A stretch of DNA of 54,968 bases from Lacticaseibacillus porcinae (GCF_003946305.1 NZ_RHNS01000018.1:1-54968); one strand, 5' to 3'. Numbered from the stretch's first letter, positions 22,964-31,290 are shown. Program-made: numbers and translations. Notes: generated by a model not told the origin, from the letters alone.

Positions 22964-25495
22964 ATGGCAAAACTAGTTCACTTATACGAAACATTCCAAC
23001 CTTCGCATTACAATGTTTATTTAGACATCAACCGTGCCGCTAAAACCATTAACGGCCACACTGAGATCACTGGCCACGCTGCGGCCCAACGCATCGCCAT
23101 TCACCAGAAATTCTTAGACATTGAAGCCGTTGAAGCTGATGGCAAAGCTGTAGGGTTCACCGTTGACGATGACGCCGAATGCATCCACATCGACTTGCCA
23201 CAAGCAGGTGATACCACGCTTGCGATCACCTATGCCGCAAAGCTCACAGACACGATGATGGGGATCTATCCTTCCTATTACAATGTTGACGGCGTCCGCA
23301 AAGAATTGATCGGCACCCAGTTTGAAACCACCGCGGCTCGCCAAGCGTTCCCTTCGATCGACGAACCAGAAGCCAAAGCCACTTTTGATGTGGCGGTGAA
23401 GTTCGACGAACAACCAGGCGAAACCATCATTGCCAACATGCCAGAAGTCAAAGTCGAAAACGGCGTGCATTATTTTGACACCACGGTGAAAATGTCCACC
23501 TATTTAGTCGCCTTTGCCTTTGGTGACATGCAAAAGAAGCTCACCCACACCAAGTCTGGCGTTGAGATCGGTGTTTTTGCCACCAAAGCCCATGCCGCTA
23601 ACGAATTGGATTTTGCCTTGGACATTGCCAAGCGCAGTATCGAATTTTATGAAGACTTTTATCAAACCCCATATCCGCTCCCACATTCTTATCAATTGGC
23701 GTTGCCAGACTTCTCCGCTGGCGCCATGGAAAACTGGGGCTTGGTGACGTATCGTGAAGCTTATTTGACCGTTGACCCAGCCAACACTTCTTTGGAAATG
23801 AAGCAACGGGTTGCCACTGTCGTTGCGCATGAACTCGCCCATCAATGGTTCGGCGATTTGGTGACAATGAAGTGGTGGGATGATCTGTGGTTAAACGAAT
23901 CATTTGCCAACATGATGGAATATGTGGCGGTTGACGCTCTTGAGCCAGATTGGCACATTTGGGAAGTCTTCCAAACTGACGAAGCCACTGCCGCCTTGCA
24001 ACGCGATGCCACTGACGGCGTGCAATCTGTTCACGTTGACGTCAACGACCCAGCTGAGATCATCAGCTTGTTTGACGGTGCGATCGTTTACGCCAAAGGC
24101 TCTCGGATGTTAGTCATGGTGCGCGCCTTGATTGGCGACGACGCCTTACGTAAAGGCTTGAAAGCATACTTTGCCGCGCATCAATATGGCAATGCCACTG
24201 GCGCTGACTTATGGGCCGCGTTAGGGGAAGCTTCTGGCATCGATGTCGGTGCGGTGATGAATGGTTGGCTGCAACAACCAGGCTATCCTGTGGTTGACGC
24301 CTCAGTCGTTGACGGTCACTTGCAACTCAAGCAACAACAATTCTTCATCGGTGAAAATACCCCTCAAGGCCGCGAATGGCAAATTCCATTGAAAGCAAAC
24401 TTTGATGCCCCTAAGTTAATGACCACCACGACCTTAGATCTTGGGGATTACGCTGCCTTACGCGCCAAAGCTGGGCATGCCTTGCGGTTGAACGACGGCA
24501 ACGAATCGCATTTTATCGTGAAATATGATAACACCTTGATGGCGGACTTGCTCAAAGACGTCGCAAGCCTTGATCCGATCACTCAAATGCAAACCTTGCA
24601 AGACTTACGTTTGTTATCAGAAGGGCAACAATTGACCTATGCTGCTGTCGTGCCATTGCTCAAACAATTTGCCAACAGCCGCTCAAACCTGGTCAACATG
24701 GCGCTTTACAGCTTGGCTGGCAACTTAAAGAAGTTCACCACGCCAGATTCTGATTCAGAAAAAGCGTTGCAAACCTTGTATGGTCAATTGTCTGCAGCTA
24801 ACTTGTCGGCGTTAGGTTGGCTGCCTCGCGACACTGACTCTAACGACGACACGTTAGCTCGTCCATATGTATTGAGTGCGGCATTGTACAGTCAAGATCC
24901 TAAGGCCCAACTGGCTGCGCATGAACAATATGAAGCCCATGTTGGTGACTTGATCAACTTACCTGCTGATGTTCGAGTGTTCATTTTAAGTAATGAAATG
25001 CAAAACTTCGGGACTGCTACAGTCTTTAACCAATTGCTCAACGACTATCGCACCACTGCTGATGCCTCATATCGCCGCGACTTAGCCCAAGCGTTGACCA
25101 AGACGAAGGATGCTGGGCAAATTACGACGATCGTTAAAGCCTTCCAAGATGCTGATACGGTTAAGCCGCAAGACTTGCGCGCTTGGTTTGCAGGCGTCTT
25201 AGCCAATCCTGCCGGTCAACAAGCAGCTTGGGATTGGTTCCGCAACAGCTGGGACTGGTTGAATGACACAGTTGGTGGTGATATGGAATTCCCAACTTAC
25301 ATCACCGTGATCTCGCGGGTCTTCCACACCCAAGCGCGGTTAGATGAATTCACTGAATTCTTTGCTCCGAAACGCGCCGACGCCAGCTTAACCCGTGAAA
25401 TCGACATGGATACTTCAGTGATTGCTGGTCGCGTCGCGTTGATCAACGCTGAAGCTGACAGCGTCAATGCGGCAGTGGCTGAAGCCATTAAATAA
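22964..25495 (+). CDS. pepN: Aminopeptidase N (M1 family)
   Basis: A cytoplasmic zinc aminopeptidase that removes N-terminal residues from peptides, part of peptide nutrition in lactic acid bacteria. 843 residues from ATG 22964, preceded by GGGAGG at 22950-22955, matching the usual PepN length. The exopeptidase motif GAMENWG lies near residue 252 and the zinc site HELAHQWFGD near 289 with the third ligand Glu in WLNESFANMMEY 18 residues on. The C-terminal half is the ERAP1-like helical domain. High codon bias suggests good expression. Monocistronic. Confidence 0.97.
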   Translation: MAKLVHLYETFQPSHYNVYLDINRAAKTINGHTEITGHAAAQRIAIHQKFLDIEAVEADGKAVGFTVDDDAECIHIDLPQAGDTTLAITYAAKLTDTMMGIYPSYYNVDGVRKELIGTQFETTAARQAFPSIDEPEAKATFDVAVKFDEQPGETIIANMPEVKVENGVHYFDTTVKMSTYLVAFAFGDMQKKLTHTKSGVEIGVFATKAHAANELDFALDIAKRSIEFYEDFYQTPYPLPHSYQLALPDFSAGAMENWGLVTYREAYLTVDPANTSLEMKQRVATVVAHELAHQWFGDLVTMKWWDDLWLNESFANMMEYVAVDALEPDWHIWEVFQTDEATAALQRDATDGVQSVHVDVNDPAEIISLFDGAIVYAKGSRMLVMVRALIGDDALRKGLKAYFAAHQYGNATGADLWAALGEASGIDVGAVMNGWLQQPGYPVVDASVVDGHLQLKQQQFFIGENTPQGREWQIPLKANFDAPKLMTTTTLDLGDYAALRAKAGHALRLNDGNESHFIVKYDNTLMADLLKDVASLDPITQMQTLQDLRLLSEGQQLTYAAVVPLLKQFANSRSNLVNMALYSLAGNLKKFTTPDSDSEKALQTLYGQLSAANLSALGWLPRDTDSNDDTLARPYVLSAALYSQDPKAQLAAHEQYEAHVGDLINLPADVRVFILSNEMQNFGTATVFNQLLNDYRTTADASYRRDLAQALTKTKDAGQITTIVKAFQDADTVKPQDLRAWFAGVLANPAGQQAAWDWFRNSWDWLNDTVGGDMEFPTYITVISRVFHTQARLDEFTEFFAPKRADASLTREIDMDTSVIAGRVALINAEADSVNAAVAEAIK

Positions 25496-25577
25496 TTGAT
25501 GAGACAAGTCGTCTGGTGACGGCTTGTTTTTTTGTGCTGTGTTTCTGTTGTGGGACTGTCGAGTTGGCTGGTGACGA

Positions 25578-25606
25578 TTGTAAAATGTGGTGACGCATGC
25601 GATACT
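25578..25606 (+). promoter_or_regulatory. Promoter of HesB-like gene
   Basis: TTGTAA (25578-25583), 17 bp spacer, GATACT (25601-25606), followed by an AAGGAGG ribosome binding site. Confidence 0.5.
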
Positions 25607-25630
25607 AATTAAAAATAAGGAGGCACGCAG

Positions 25631-26023
25631 ATGAAAATTACCTTAACTGATGCATTCGTGCAATTGATCCAAGATAAAGGGTTAGCCGACAAAGATTTGA
25701 TTTTGATCGCCGATGATGGTGGTGGCAAATATTCGCTGCAAGGTGGCGCTTGTACCATCGGGTCGAAATTCACCTTGATCGAAGTCGACCGACCTGATGC
25801 CGATTACCCTGTGGCGTTAGAAAATGCGGCTGGTTTGAAGTTGTGGAGTTCTGATTACGACTTGTTGTTCTTAGAAGATGGCTTGCAATTAGACTTTGTC
25901 GACCATCTGATCCGCTTAAAAGACAATGCCCATCGCTTCGATGACGGTTTGCGGATTGCCAATGGCTCAGAGGTATTGGCAGCCTTTCATCAAGGGTTGA
26001 CGGTGGCGGGCGTTAGCTGCTAA
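25631..26023 (+). CDS. HesB/IscA-like iron-sulfur biosynthesis family protein
   Basis: 130 residues resembling the small iron-sulfur biosynthesis fold family found widely in lactobacilli (PF01521 type). Visible features are DDGGGKYSLQGGACTIG around residues 28-45 and a C-terminal Cys (GVSC). True A-type carriers use three conserved Cys (one plus a CGC pair); here only one internal and one terminal Cys are present, so cluster binding is uncertain. AAGGAGG precedes the ATG. Monocistronic with its own terminator. Confidence 0.7.
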   Translation: MKITLTDAFVQLIQDKGLADKDLILIADDGGGKYSLQGGACTIGSKFTLIEVDRPDADYPVALENAAGLKLWSSDYDLLFLEDGLQLDFVDHLIRLKDNAHRFDDGLRIANGSEVLAAFHQGLTVAGVSC

Positions 26024-26034
26024 ATATCTTGATC

Positions 26035-26061
26035 AAAACGAATAGCGATATTCGTTTTTTT
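26035..26061 (+). terminator. Terminator after HesB-like gene
   Basis: AAAACGAATA (26035-26044) pairs with TATTCGTTTT (26049-26058), loop GCGA, T run. Confidence 0.88.
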
Positions 26062-26147
26062 GTTTGGGCGGGGGATGGGGAGCCAACGCTCGCAAGTCTG
26101 TTGTTTCGGCGTATAATGACCTTAATCTAAGAAAGTTGGTCCTGTTC

Positions 26148-26447
26148 ATGCAAATTTTAAATCCTGACGAGTCGGTTACCCAAGGCCCAGATCGCATGTT
26201 ATCCCAGCGACATTTAAGTATTGTCCGCTTGGTGATCCCTAAAGGCACAGAAATTAAACGCCATCGCTCACTCATGACCGTCACTGTCGTCGCCATTAAA
26301 GGCAAGATCACCTTCCACACTGATGACGAGGAAACCACGTTGGTCCCAGGTCAAGCCATTGTCATGAAACCCGCAGAATTTCATTGGCTAGAAGCCCCAG
26401 ATGAAGATGGGGAAGTGATGGTGGTGCATGGGGTGCTTGCGCAATAG
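26148..26447 (+). CDS. Small cupin-domain protein
   Basis: 99 residues forming a single conserved beta-barrel cupin: GTEIKRHRS (motif 1, with one His), then KITFHTDDEETTLVPGQAIVMKP and FHWLEAPDEDGEVMVVHG (motif 2). Small stand-alone cupins bind metals or small ligands; no function can be assigned. I chose ATG 26148 as the conserved fold starts there; the frame is open from 26064. The ribosome binding site is weak. A TATAAT at 26112-26117 may be its -10. Confidence 0.7.
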   Translation: MQILNPDESVTQGPDRMLSQRHLSIVRLVIPKGTEIKRHRSLMTVTVVAIKGKITFHTDDEETTLVPGQAIVMKPAEFHWLEAPDEDGEVMVVHGVLAQ

Positions 26448-26486
26448 GTACTGTTTTTAATGGCGAAAAAAACTTGCGCCAAACGC

Positions 26487-26515
26487 TTGACATTTGTGAT
26501 AGCGCTTGCTAAAAT
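26487..26515 (+). promoter_or_regulatory. Promoter of non-coding unit 2 with cre-like site
   Basis: TTGACA (26487-26492), 17 bp spacer, TAAAAT (26510-26515). The spacer holds TGATAGCGCTTGCT (26497-26510), a one-mismatch match to the CcpA operator consensus, in a position where binding would block RNA polymerase. Confidence 0.75.
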
Positions 26516-26521
26516 GTCGAT

Positions 26522-26991
26522 GCCATGTTAAGGGTACGGCTTCAAGACATGGTATGGGTCAACCTGGCAAAGTTTCAGACTCATGGTTTCAAAGTGACGT
26601 GTGGCGGCTGGAACGCACGCACTGCTCCCCGCGGGCTAGTCTATCGGTATGCCAAAGTTCTGCCGATCAATTTTCTATTGCGGCCAAAGTGAGTCACCGC
26701 TGACTCGATCAATTGAAACAATTTCGTTGTGTTGCTCCCCAAATGGATGGTCTTCAACTTTGCAAAGCTCTGTTGGCCTCAGGTTGTGGATGTGCGCTTC
26801 GACGTTCGTTTGATCGATCAGATCATGTGCAACGCGGATCCAAAGTGCTACCATTACCCACAGTGAACTTGGTGCTGTGGCGCAGCCCCCGAAGTGCCCG
26901 TGGTGACGTTAGTTTTACCCTAGTTTTTTGGGACTAGGCCTTACTTAATGATGACCTTTCACGCCTATCGATGAATCGGTAGGCGTTTTTT
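26522..26991 (+). ncRNA. Candidate large structured non-coding RNA 2
   Basis: About 470 nt between a near-consensus promoter and a strong intrinsic terminator. Two short open frames (26506-26703 and 26713-26937) have no ribosome binding site or protein-like composition. Many local stems are possible: CCATGT/ACATGG at the 5' end, ATCGG/CCGAT near 26643-26667, GAGTCA/TGACTC at 26691-26706, and CCACAG/CTGTGG around 26858-26880. I see none of the conserved cores of RNase P RNA, tmRNA, SRP RNA or known riboswitches, and the downstream gene is convergent, so it is not a leader. Only short words are shared with units 1 and 3. Confidence 0.6.
26962..26991 (+). terminator. Terminator of non-coding unit 2
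   Basis: CGCCTATCGAT (26962-26972) pairs with ATCGGTAGGCG (26975-26985), then TTTTTT. Confidence 0.9.
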
Positions 26992-27006
26992 AATCTCCCC
27001 GACACA

Positions 27007-27039
27007 CAAAAACGCCTCAGAATGCGGATTCTGAGGCGT
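27007..27039 (-). terminator. Terminator of deoxynucleoside kinase gene
   Basis: ACGCCTCAGAA (27012-27022 on plus) pairs with TTCTGAGGCGT (27029-27039); on the minus strand it is followed by TTTTTG. Confidence 0.9.
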
Positions 27040-27051
27040 GTATCGATTTAT

Positions 27052-27756
27052 TTAGGCGCGAGCCGCTTTGATTTCTTCAAAGCGTTCAGGGGAGAGCTTA
27101 CCCAGTTCGACCAACTTGGATTCGATGGCATCAAGCACCGCATTGCGATCGGCTTTGTCGTTGACGAAATCTAAGTCGTCGCGGTTGATGGTCATCATCG
27201 TTGAGCGGGTGTAGCCTTTGGACCAGTCGCGGTAAGCGTGGTTAACGCGGTGGTAGTAGTCGACAAGTTCTGGTTTTTGGCGAATGTCTTCCATTTCACG
27301 ACCGCGAGATTGGATCTCGTCGATTTCGTGTTCTGGGTCGATTTTTAAGTAAACCGCTAAATCTGGCAAACCGTTGAATGGTGAGCCATTGACGTTGGCT
27401 TGCATTTCTTGAGACAAGGTGACGTAAACATTGTAGTCAATGTCATCGATTTCGCCGTTGTCGTGAAGTTGCTTAGCCATGACAAAGTCAGATTCCAAAC
27501 TCGAATCCATCACAGCGTTGTCTTGAACGAGGGCTTTTTTGAGTTGTTGGTAACGGAACGTCAAAAAGGCGATTTGCAAAATCGTGGCAGTGGTTTTACG
27601 ACTGTCTGCGCCAGCTGCGTAGAATTTGTTGAGCATGTTGGCGATCATCCCGTTGCCTTCGACGTCTTCATAATAAGCAGGCGCTTGCAGGTCTTTGGAC
27701 AAGATACGAGTCAGCGAGGTTTTACCAGCGCCGATGGAGCCGAGAATATAAATCAT
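27052..27756 (-). CDS. Deoxyadenosine/deoxyguanosine-type kinase
   Basis: Phosphorylates deoxynucleosides for dNTP salvage, important in lactobacilli that lack parts of nucleotide synthesis. 234 residues with P-loop GSIGAGKTSL at residue 6, YYEDVEGN near 29, the substrate-binding DSSLESD near 84 and the lid RGREMEDIRQ near 152. The pattern fits the deoxynucleoside kinase family; which base it prefers cannot be read. ATG follows GAAAGAAG at close range, with TATAAT directly in front of it; true promoter unclear. It is separated from pnuC upstream by a hairpin at 27798-27821. Confidence 0.88.
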   Translation of the reverse strand: MIYILGSIGAGKTSLTRILSKDLQAPAYYEDVEGNGMIANMLNKFYAAGADSRKTTATILQIAFLTFRYQQLKKALVQDNAVMDSSLESDFVMAKQLHDNGEIDDIDYNVYVTLSQEMQANVNGSPFNGLPDLAVYLKIDPEHEIDEIQSRGREMEDIRQKPELVDYYHRVNHAYRDWSKGYTRSTMMTINRDDLDFVNDKADRNAVLDAIESKLVELGKLSPERFEEIKAARA

Positions 27757-27797
27757 GGATTATACTTCTTTCATCTGTTTGTCTTTTTACAACACAA

Positions 27798-27821
27798 AAG
27801 ACGAGCAAAGCTGCTCGCCAA
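27798..27821 (-). terminator. Hairpin after pnuC
   Basis: On the minus strand GGCGAGCA pairs with TGCTCGTC, loop GCTT, followed by TTTT. Moderate terminator between pnuC and the kinase gene. Confidence 0.6.
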
Positions 27822-27850
27822 ATGTGACGCCAATTTTATATGGTACTATC

Positions 27851-28585
27851 TTAGCGGATTTCCTTCAACCCTAACTTGCGGCGGCCGGTGTTAAACCAAG
27901 GGCTGACCGTGAAGGCTAAAATGTCGTTGATGACATAAATGGAGGAGTTGATCGCCATGGCCAACGATGCATCGCCTTGGGCAAAGGTGATGGCCCATAA
28001 AACCAATTGCGCGATCCCAGAGAATAACCACCAGAAGTATTGGTTGTTGTAACGCAAGAAGCACACGATCCCACCAGTTAAGGAAATCGCAAACGCCATC
28101 CCATCAAAAATTGGGCGAGGGTCGTTGGTGAACTTGCCGATGAGTACGGCAGATACCGCCCAAACGACTAAGGTGAAGGCAATGGAGATGACCCATTGTT
28201 TAGCCGCAAAGCGCTTGAGGTTGTTGGCGGTGTCGTCGTTCCAAGTGCGCACAGAAATTAACACTGGCAGATCCAAAGTGATGACATAGGCAATTTGTTC
28301 GAAAATGGATAAGTAGTTCTTAGCCGTAAAGCCCACAAAAATAAAGCAAGCAGCAGAGATCAAGCCTAACCAGCCGTTAACGGCTTTGGTGGCGTTGATC
28401 GCTAAGACACATAATACCCCGATCATCGTCCCAAAGAAGGTGATCACAGCCACAGGCGTGATCGGCGCGTTGACTAAGGTCATCAATTGCGCGCCTAAAG
28501 CGAAGTAGAACAAGTAATAATTTTGTTGTGGCCAGCCTTTTAATTGGTTGAAAAGCCATGTGAAGTAGTTTTGTGAATCGTTCAT
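27851..28585 (-). CDS. pnuC: PnuC-family nicotinamide riboside/vitamin transporter
   Basis: About 244 residues with seven or so transmembrane helices. The order of helices, NYLSIFEQIAYVITLDLPVLI, the RTWNDD segment and the YNNQYFWWLFSGIAQLVLW motif (ligand-binding Trp region) fit the PnuC family, which takes up nicotinamide riboside or related vitamins by facilitated diffusion with trapping by a kinase. Such transporters replace NAD synthesis from scratch. ATG is preceded by GGGGGCAAC. The cotranscribed-direction neighbour downstream is a nucleoside kinase, which is suggestive of trapping, but that kinase reads as deoxynucleoside-specific. The 184 bp upstream hold no clear promoter. Confidence 0.88.
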   Translation of the reverse strand: MNDSQNYFTWLFNQLKGWPQQNYYLFYFALGAQLMTLVNAPITPVAVITFFGTMIGVLCVLAINATKAVNGWLGLISAACFIFVGFTAKNYLSIFEQIAYVITLDLPVLISVRTWNDDTANNLKRFAAKQWVISIAFTLVVWAVSAVLIGKFTNDPRPIFDGMAFAISLTGGIVCFLRYNNQYFWWLFSGIAQLVLWAITFAQGDASLAMAINSSIYVINDILAFTVSPWFNTGRRKLGLKEIR

Positions 28586-28723
28586 CAATGTTGCCCCCTA
28601 AATGATAATTGCAAAAACCATTATGCCACAAAATCTTGTAGATGTTAGTCTTGCATCCACAATATTTTGGTGGTATGGATTCGGGGTTGCACAATTAATT
28701 AGATAGATGCAAACGATTTACAG

Positions 28724-28759
28724 AAAAAATAGCAGGTACCTTGGCAAGTGACCTACTAT
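28724..28759 (-). terminator. Terminator of effector-binding protein gene
   Basis: On the minus strand ATAG-T-AGGT pairs with ACCT-G-CTAT, followed by TTTTTT. Confidence 0.75.
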
Positions 28760-28769
28760 ATTTGAGGTT

Positions 28770-29159
28770 TTAAGCTTTCACGACTGGGATCTGGACGGTA
28801 AACATGGCGTCACTTAAAGTTTCCAAGTTGTAGTTACCAGCTGGTCGATACCCAGCAGCGGCAATTTTCCCATAACTTTGGCCGATGAATTGATCTAACG
28901 CCAAGCGATTCGCGCGAGTCATTTCAAACGTCGCGTAATCACCTGCTGGTAAGGTGTAAGTAGCATGATCATCGCCAGTTTCCACAAAATAGTGTTGTTG
29001 GCCGTCGACGTTGGCATTGATGGCATGATAAGTGAATTCAGCGTTGCGGGCAGCCACGAGTTTGGCCTTGGATAAGGTAGCAAGCGCTTCTGGAAGTGGT
29101 AAGCCGACTAAATTGTCGGTGACGGCGAGGGTGACAGTACCAAAATGTTGAATTTGCAT
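28770..29159 (-). CDS. GyrI-like/AraC effector-binding domain protein
   Basis: 129 residues from the ATG of MQIQHFG, preceded by GGAGGC. Domain pattern: FGTVTLAVTDNLVG, LPAGDYATFEMT, AGYRPAGNYNLE and a C-terminal FTVQIPV, typical of the small-molecule-binding GyrI-like/AraC_E_bind fold. Such stand-alone domains bind amphipathic or drug-like ligands and may hydrolyse cyclopropanoid toxins or sense drugs. It is divergent from a WYL-domain regulator, a common pairing that suggests the regulator controls it through the palindrome at 29209-29224. Confidence 0.75.
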   Translation of the reverse strand: MQIQHFGTVTLAVTDNLVGLPLPEALATLSKAKLVAARNAEFTYHAINANVDGQQHYFVETGDDHATYTLPAGDYATFEMTRANRLALDQFIGQSYGKIAAAGYRPAGNYNLETLSDAMFTVQIPVVKA

Positions 29160-29208
29160 GAATTGTTGCCTCCATTTAGATGATATAGCGAGTATACTGA
29201 TGAAAAGG

Positions 29209-29224
29209 TGACAACTAGCTGTCA
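29209..29224. promoter_or_regulatory. Operator-like palindrome between divergent genes
   Basis: TGACA-ACTAGC-TGTCA, with a CTAG centre, lies between the effector-binding gene and the WYL regulator; TATACT at 29193-29198 is a nearby -10-like hexamer. Confidence 0.5.
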
Positions 29225-29250
29225 TCATTCCAAAAGAAAGTCGAAAAAAT

Positions 29251-30144
29251 ATGCAAACTTATCGCCTGATCACCATCGTCATGATGTTACTGGCGCAAGA
29301 TACCATTTCCGCGCAAACTTTTGCGGAATTATTTCATGTCACCAAACGCACAATCATGCGGGACATGGATCATTTATCCAGTGCCCATATTCCAGTCGTC
29401 GCCACCCGTGGCGTCAACGGCGGCTTTCGCTTGCTGGATACATACAAATTCGATAAACGGTTGTTAACGGTTGAAGACTTGCAAAATATTCTCACTGCGG
29501 TGCAAGGCCTGGATGCGCTGTTGGTGGATCCTGATGTCGCCGCAACGTTGACTAAAGTCTCTGGTTTATTGCCTAGCGATCAAACTGGGAGTTTGGCCAT
29601 CGACTTCAATGGCGCCAAGAACTTAGCCCAAGTGGTGCAAACCTTGCAACAAGCGATCCGTGATCATCACCTGGTGGCCTTTGGATATTACGACAGAAAC
29701 GGTGTCGCCACTAGTCGCTTAGTGGAGCCTTATCAATTGCTGTGGCGTAACACCAGTTGGTATTTGGTGGGGTACGCCACTGAACGACAAGCTTATCGCA
29801 CCTTTCGCTTGTCGCGGATGACGACGCTTAAACCAGAAGCGAGCTTCACGCCGCGGACTAATGTGCCACTTGGTTGGCAAGGCGGTGGCGGCAACGGCGA
29901 GCGGGTAGCGGTTCACGTTACTGGGTTACAAGCATGCCGCAGTTTTGTGGTCGAACATTTTGGCCAACAAGTGATCACAGCCAATCGCGAGGCAGACTTT
30001 GATGCCGTGTTGCCAGTTGGTGACAACGCAGATACTTATCGTTTTTTAGCCCAATGTGGCATTAACTTGAAAGTAATCGGGCCAACATCTTTTCGCGAAG
30101 GCTACCGTGATTATCTCAAACAAATGTGGGCCCAACAGGATTGA
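29251..30144 (+). CDS. WYL-domain transcriptional regulator (YafY/DeoR-like HTH)
   Basis: 297 residues: an N-terminal winged HTH (TFAELFHVTKRTIMRDMDHLSSAHIPVVATRG, residues ~22-53) followed by a WYL domain (HHLVAFGYYDRNG...SWYLVGYATERQAYRTFRLSRM, residues ~135-195) and a WCX-like tail. The sensor Trp-Tyr-Leu is present as WYL. The family senses ligands, in some defence loci nucleic-acid-related ones, and usually represses neighbours. It is divergent from the GyrI-like gene and the next promoter (padR) overlaps its stop codon. Its ribosome binding site, GAAAG, is modest. Confidence 0.9.
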   Translation: MQTYRLITIVMMLLAQDTISAQTFAELFHVTKRTIMRDMDHLSSAHIPVVATRGVNGGFRLLDTYKFDKRLLTVEDLQNILTAVQGLDALLVDPDVAATLTKVSGLLPSDQTGSLAIDFNGAKNLAQVVQTLQQAIRDHHLVAFGYYDRNGVATSRLVEPYQLLWRNTSWYLVGYATERQAYRTFRLSRMTTLKPEASFTPRTNVPLGWQGGGGNGERVAVHVTGLQACRSFVVEHFGQQVITANREADFDAVLPVGDNADTYRFLAQCGINLKVIGPTSFREGYRDYLKQMWAQQD

Positions 30145-30169
30145 CAAAAGAGGTACCTAGCCATAATAT
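30141..30169 (+). promoter_or_regulatory. Promoter of padR operon with embedded palindrome
   Basis: TTGACA (30141-30146), 17 bp spacer, TAATAT (30164-30169). The spacer contains the palindrome AGGTACCT (30151-30158), a candidate PadR operator for autoregulation. Confidence 0.75.
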
Positions 30170-30202
30170 TGAGATGTACTTAGCAACACTAAGGAGCAGG
30201 AA

Positions 30203-30523
30203 ATGGAAGGCTTAACTGAATTATTAAAAGGCGCTTTAGAAGGCATCGTGTTACAACACATTGCCCAAGGCGAAACTTATGGCTATGAGATCACGAAATA
30301 TTTGCAAGATCTCGGATTAGAAGACATTGTTGAAGGCACTGTGTACACCGTGTTGTTGCGACTGGAGAAACAAGGGTTGCTTGATGTTGAGCGGCGCAAG
30401 TCCAATCTTGGCCCGCAGCGAAAGTTCTACACGTTGAATGCGGCAGGGGAAGATTATTTGACGAACTTTTGGGCGAAGTGGGATTTTCTCTCTGGGAAAA
30501 TGACCCAATTGAGGAAGGCTTAA
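30203..30523 (+). CDS. PadR-family transcriptional regulator
   Basis: 106 residues: a PadR winged HTH (LLKGALEGIVLQHIAQGETYGYEITKYL, EDIVEGTVYTVLLRLEKQGLL, PQRKFYTLNAAGEDYL). PadR proteins repress by binding palindromes and are released by drugs or phenolics. First gene of a tight operon with two DUF1048 genes, separated by one base from the next ATG. AAGGAGCAGG precedes its ATG. A palindrome within its promoter suggests autoregulation. Confidence 0.92.
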   Translation: MEGLTELLKGALEGIVLQHIAQGETYGYEITKYLQDLGLEDIVEGTVYTVLLRLEKQGLLDVERRKSNLGPQRKFYTLNAAGEDYLTNFWAKWDFLSGKMTQLRKA

Positions 30524-30524
30524 C

Positions 30525-30887
30525 ATGGTAAGTTTTTGGAATACGATCACTGGCAATGATATGTCAGCAGATCTTAAAGCCTACACCAAACGCGTTGACC
30601 AGCTGCCTGCAGGCTACTCTGAAGCTTGGGGGCAAATGTTAACGGCGCTAATGAGTGGCATGAATGTGTCTGCCAGCTTTACCGGCCGCGATTTAATGCC
30701 AGTGTTTGCTGGCATCGTCGATTATTTAGAAGAAGCGGCTGGTGACGGGTTGTCGATTGAAGCAGCCCTAGGGACTGATCCGGTCAGCTTTGCCACGCAA
30801 TCGGCACAAGCCAACGGGATTCCATTGTTGTTAGAGAAAATGGGCGCCCAGCTCAATGCCCGCGTCCATCAAAAACTTGGGAGGTAA
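30525..30887 (+). CDS. DUF1048-family protein, copy 1
   Basis: 120 residues, mainly helical. The pattern of an N-terminal helix pair (ADLKAYTKRVDQLPAGYSEAWGQML) followed by the ELVDYLEEAAGDG-like segment (GIVDYLEEAAGDGLSI) fits the DUF1048 family, small proteins linked to PadR regulators in Firmicutes, of unknown function. It starts one base after the padR stop, with the site (GAGGAAGG) inside padR, so translation is coupled. Confidence 0.75.
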   Translation: MVSFWNTITGNDMSADLKAYTKRVDQLPAGYSEAWGQMLTALMSGMNVSASFTGRDLMPVFAGIVDYLEEAAGDGLSIEAALGTDPVSFATQSAQANGIPLLLEKMGAQLNARVHQKLGR

Positions 30888-30890
30888 GCC

Positions 30891-31157
30891 ATGAGTGTGA
30901 TTTCCGATAAAAAAGCCTGGTTAGCCTTTCGCCAACAAGTTAAAGCCTTGCCCAAAGATTATGTGATCGTTTTTGACGCGATTCAAAACTATGCGTTCAA
31001 AGTGGCACCATATGTCCCACATGATACTGATGCCGTGTTGGATCAATTGTTGGAATTGTTTCAAACTAGTGCCGCAGATGGCCAAGATGTCCTCGCAGTG
31101 TGCGGGGATGACATCGGCAAATTTGCCAATGACATGATCTTAAATGCACGAAACTAA
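30891..31157 (+). CDS. DUF1048-family protein, copy 2 (short)
   Basis: 88 residues, related in pattern to copy 1: WLAFRQQVKALPKDYVIVFDAIQNYAF then LLELFQTSAADGQDVLAVCGDDIGKFANDMI. It is the shorter form of DUF1048 and likely partners copy 1. GGGAGG precedes its ATG, which lies 3 nt after the previous stop. Last gene of the operon, followed by a terminator. Confidence 0.72.
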   Translation: MSVISDKKAWLAFRQQVKALPKDYVIVFDAIQNYAFKVAPYVPHDTDAVLDQLLELFQTSAADGQDVLAVCGDDIGKFANDMILNARN

Positions 31158-31165
31158 AGCAATCA

Positions 31166-31192
31166 CCTCGGCTTATTGTCGGGGTATTTTTT
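31166..31192 (+). terminator. Terminator of padR operon
   Basis: CCTCGGC (31166-31172) pairs with GTCGGGG (31178-31184) with G-T pairs, followed by TATTTTTT. Confidence 0.7.
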
Positions 31193-31290
31193 CGGTCTCA
31201 AGTCCGAATTGAAAATCCATCGCTTAGCGCAAGACCTCACAAGCAATCCACGGTATGCTGAATACATCAATTGCTTGGAGGCAAAGAATA

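Noticed and set aside
26506-26937. Two short open frames in non-coding unit 2 as genes
   Set aside because: No ribosome binding sites, the first begins inside the promoter -10, and the translations are Cys/Ser/Arg-rich and not protein-like.
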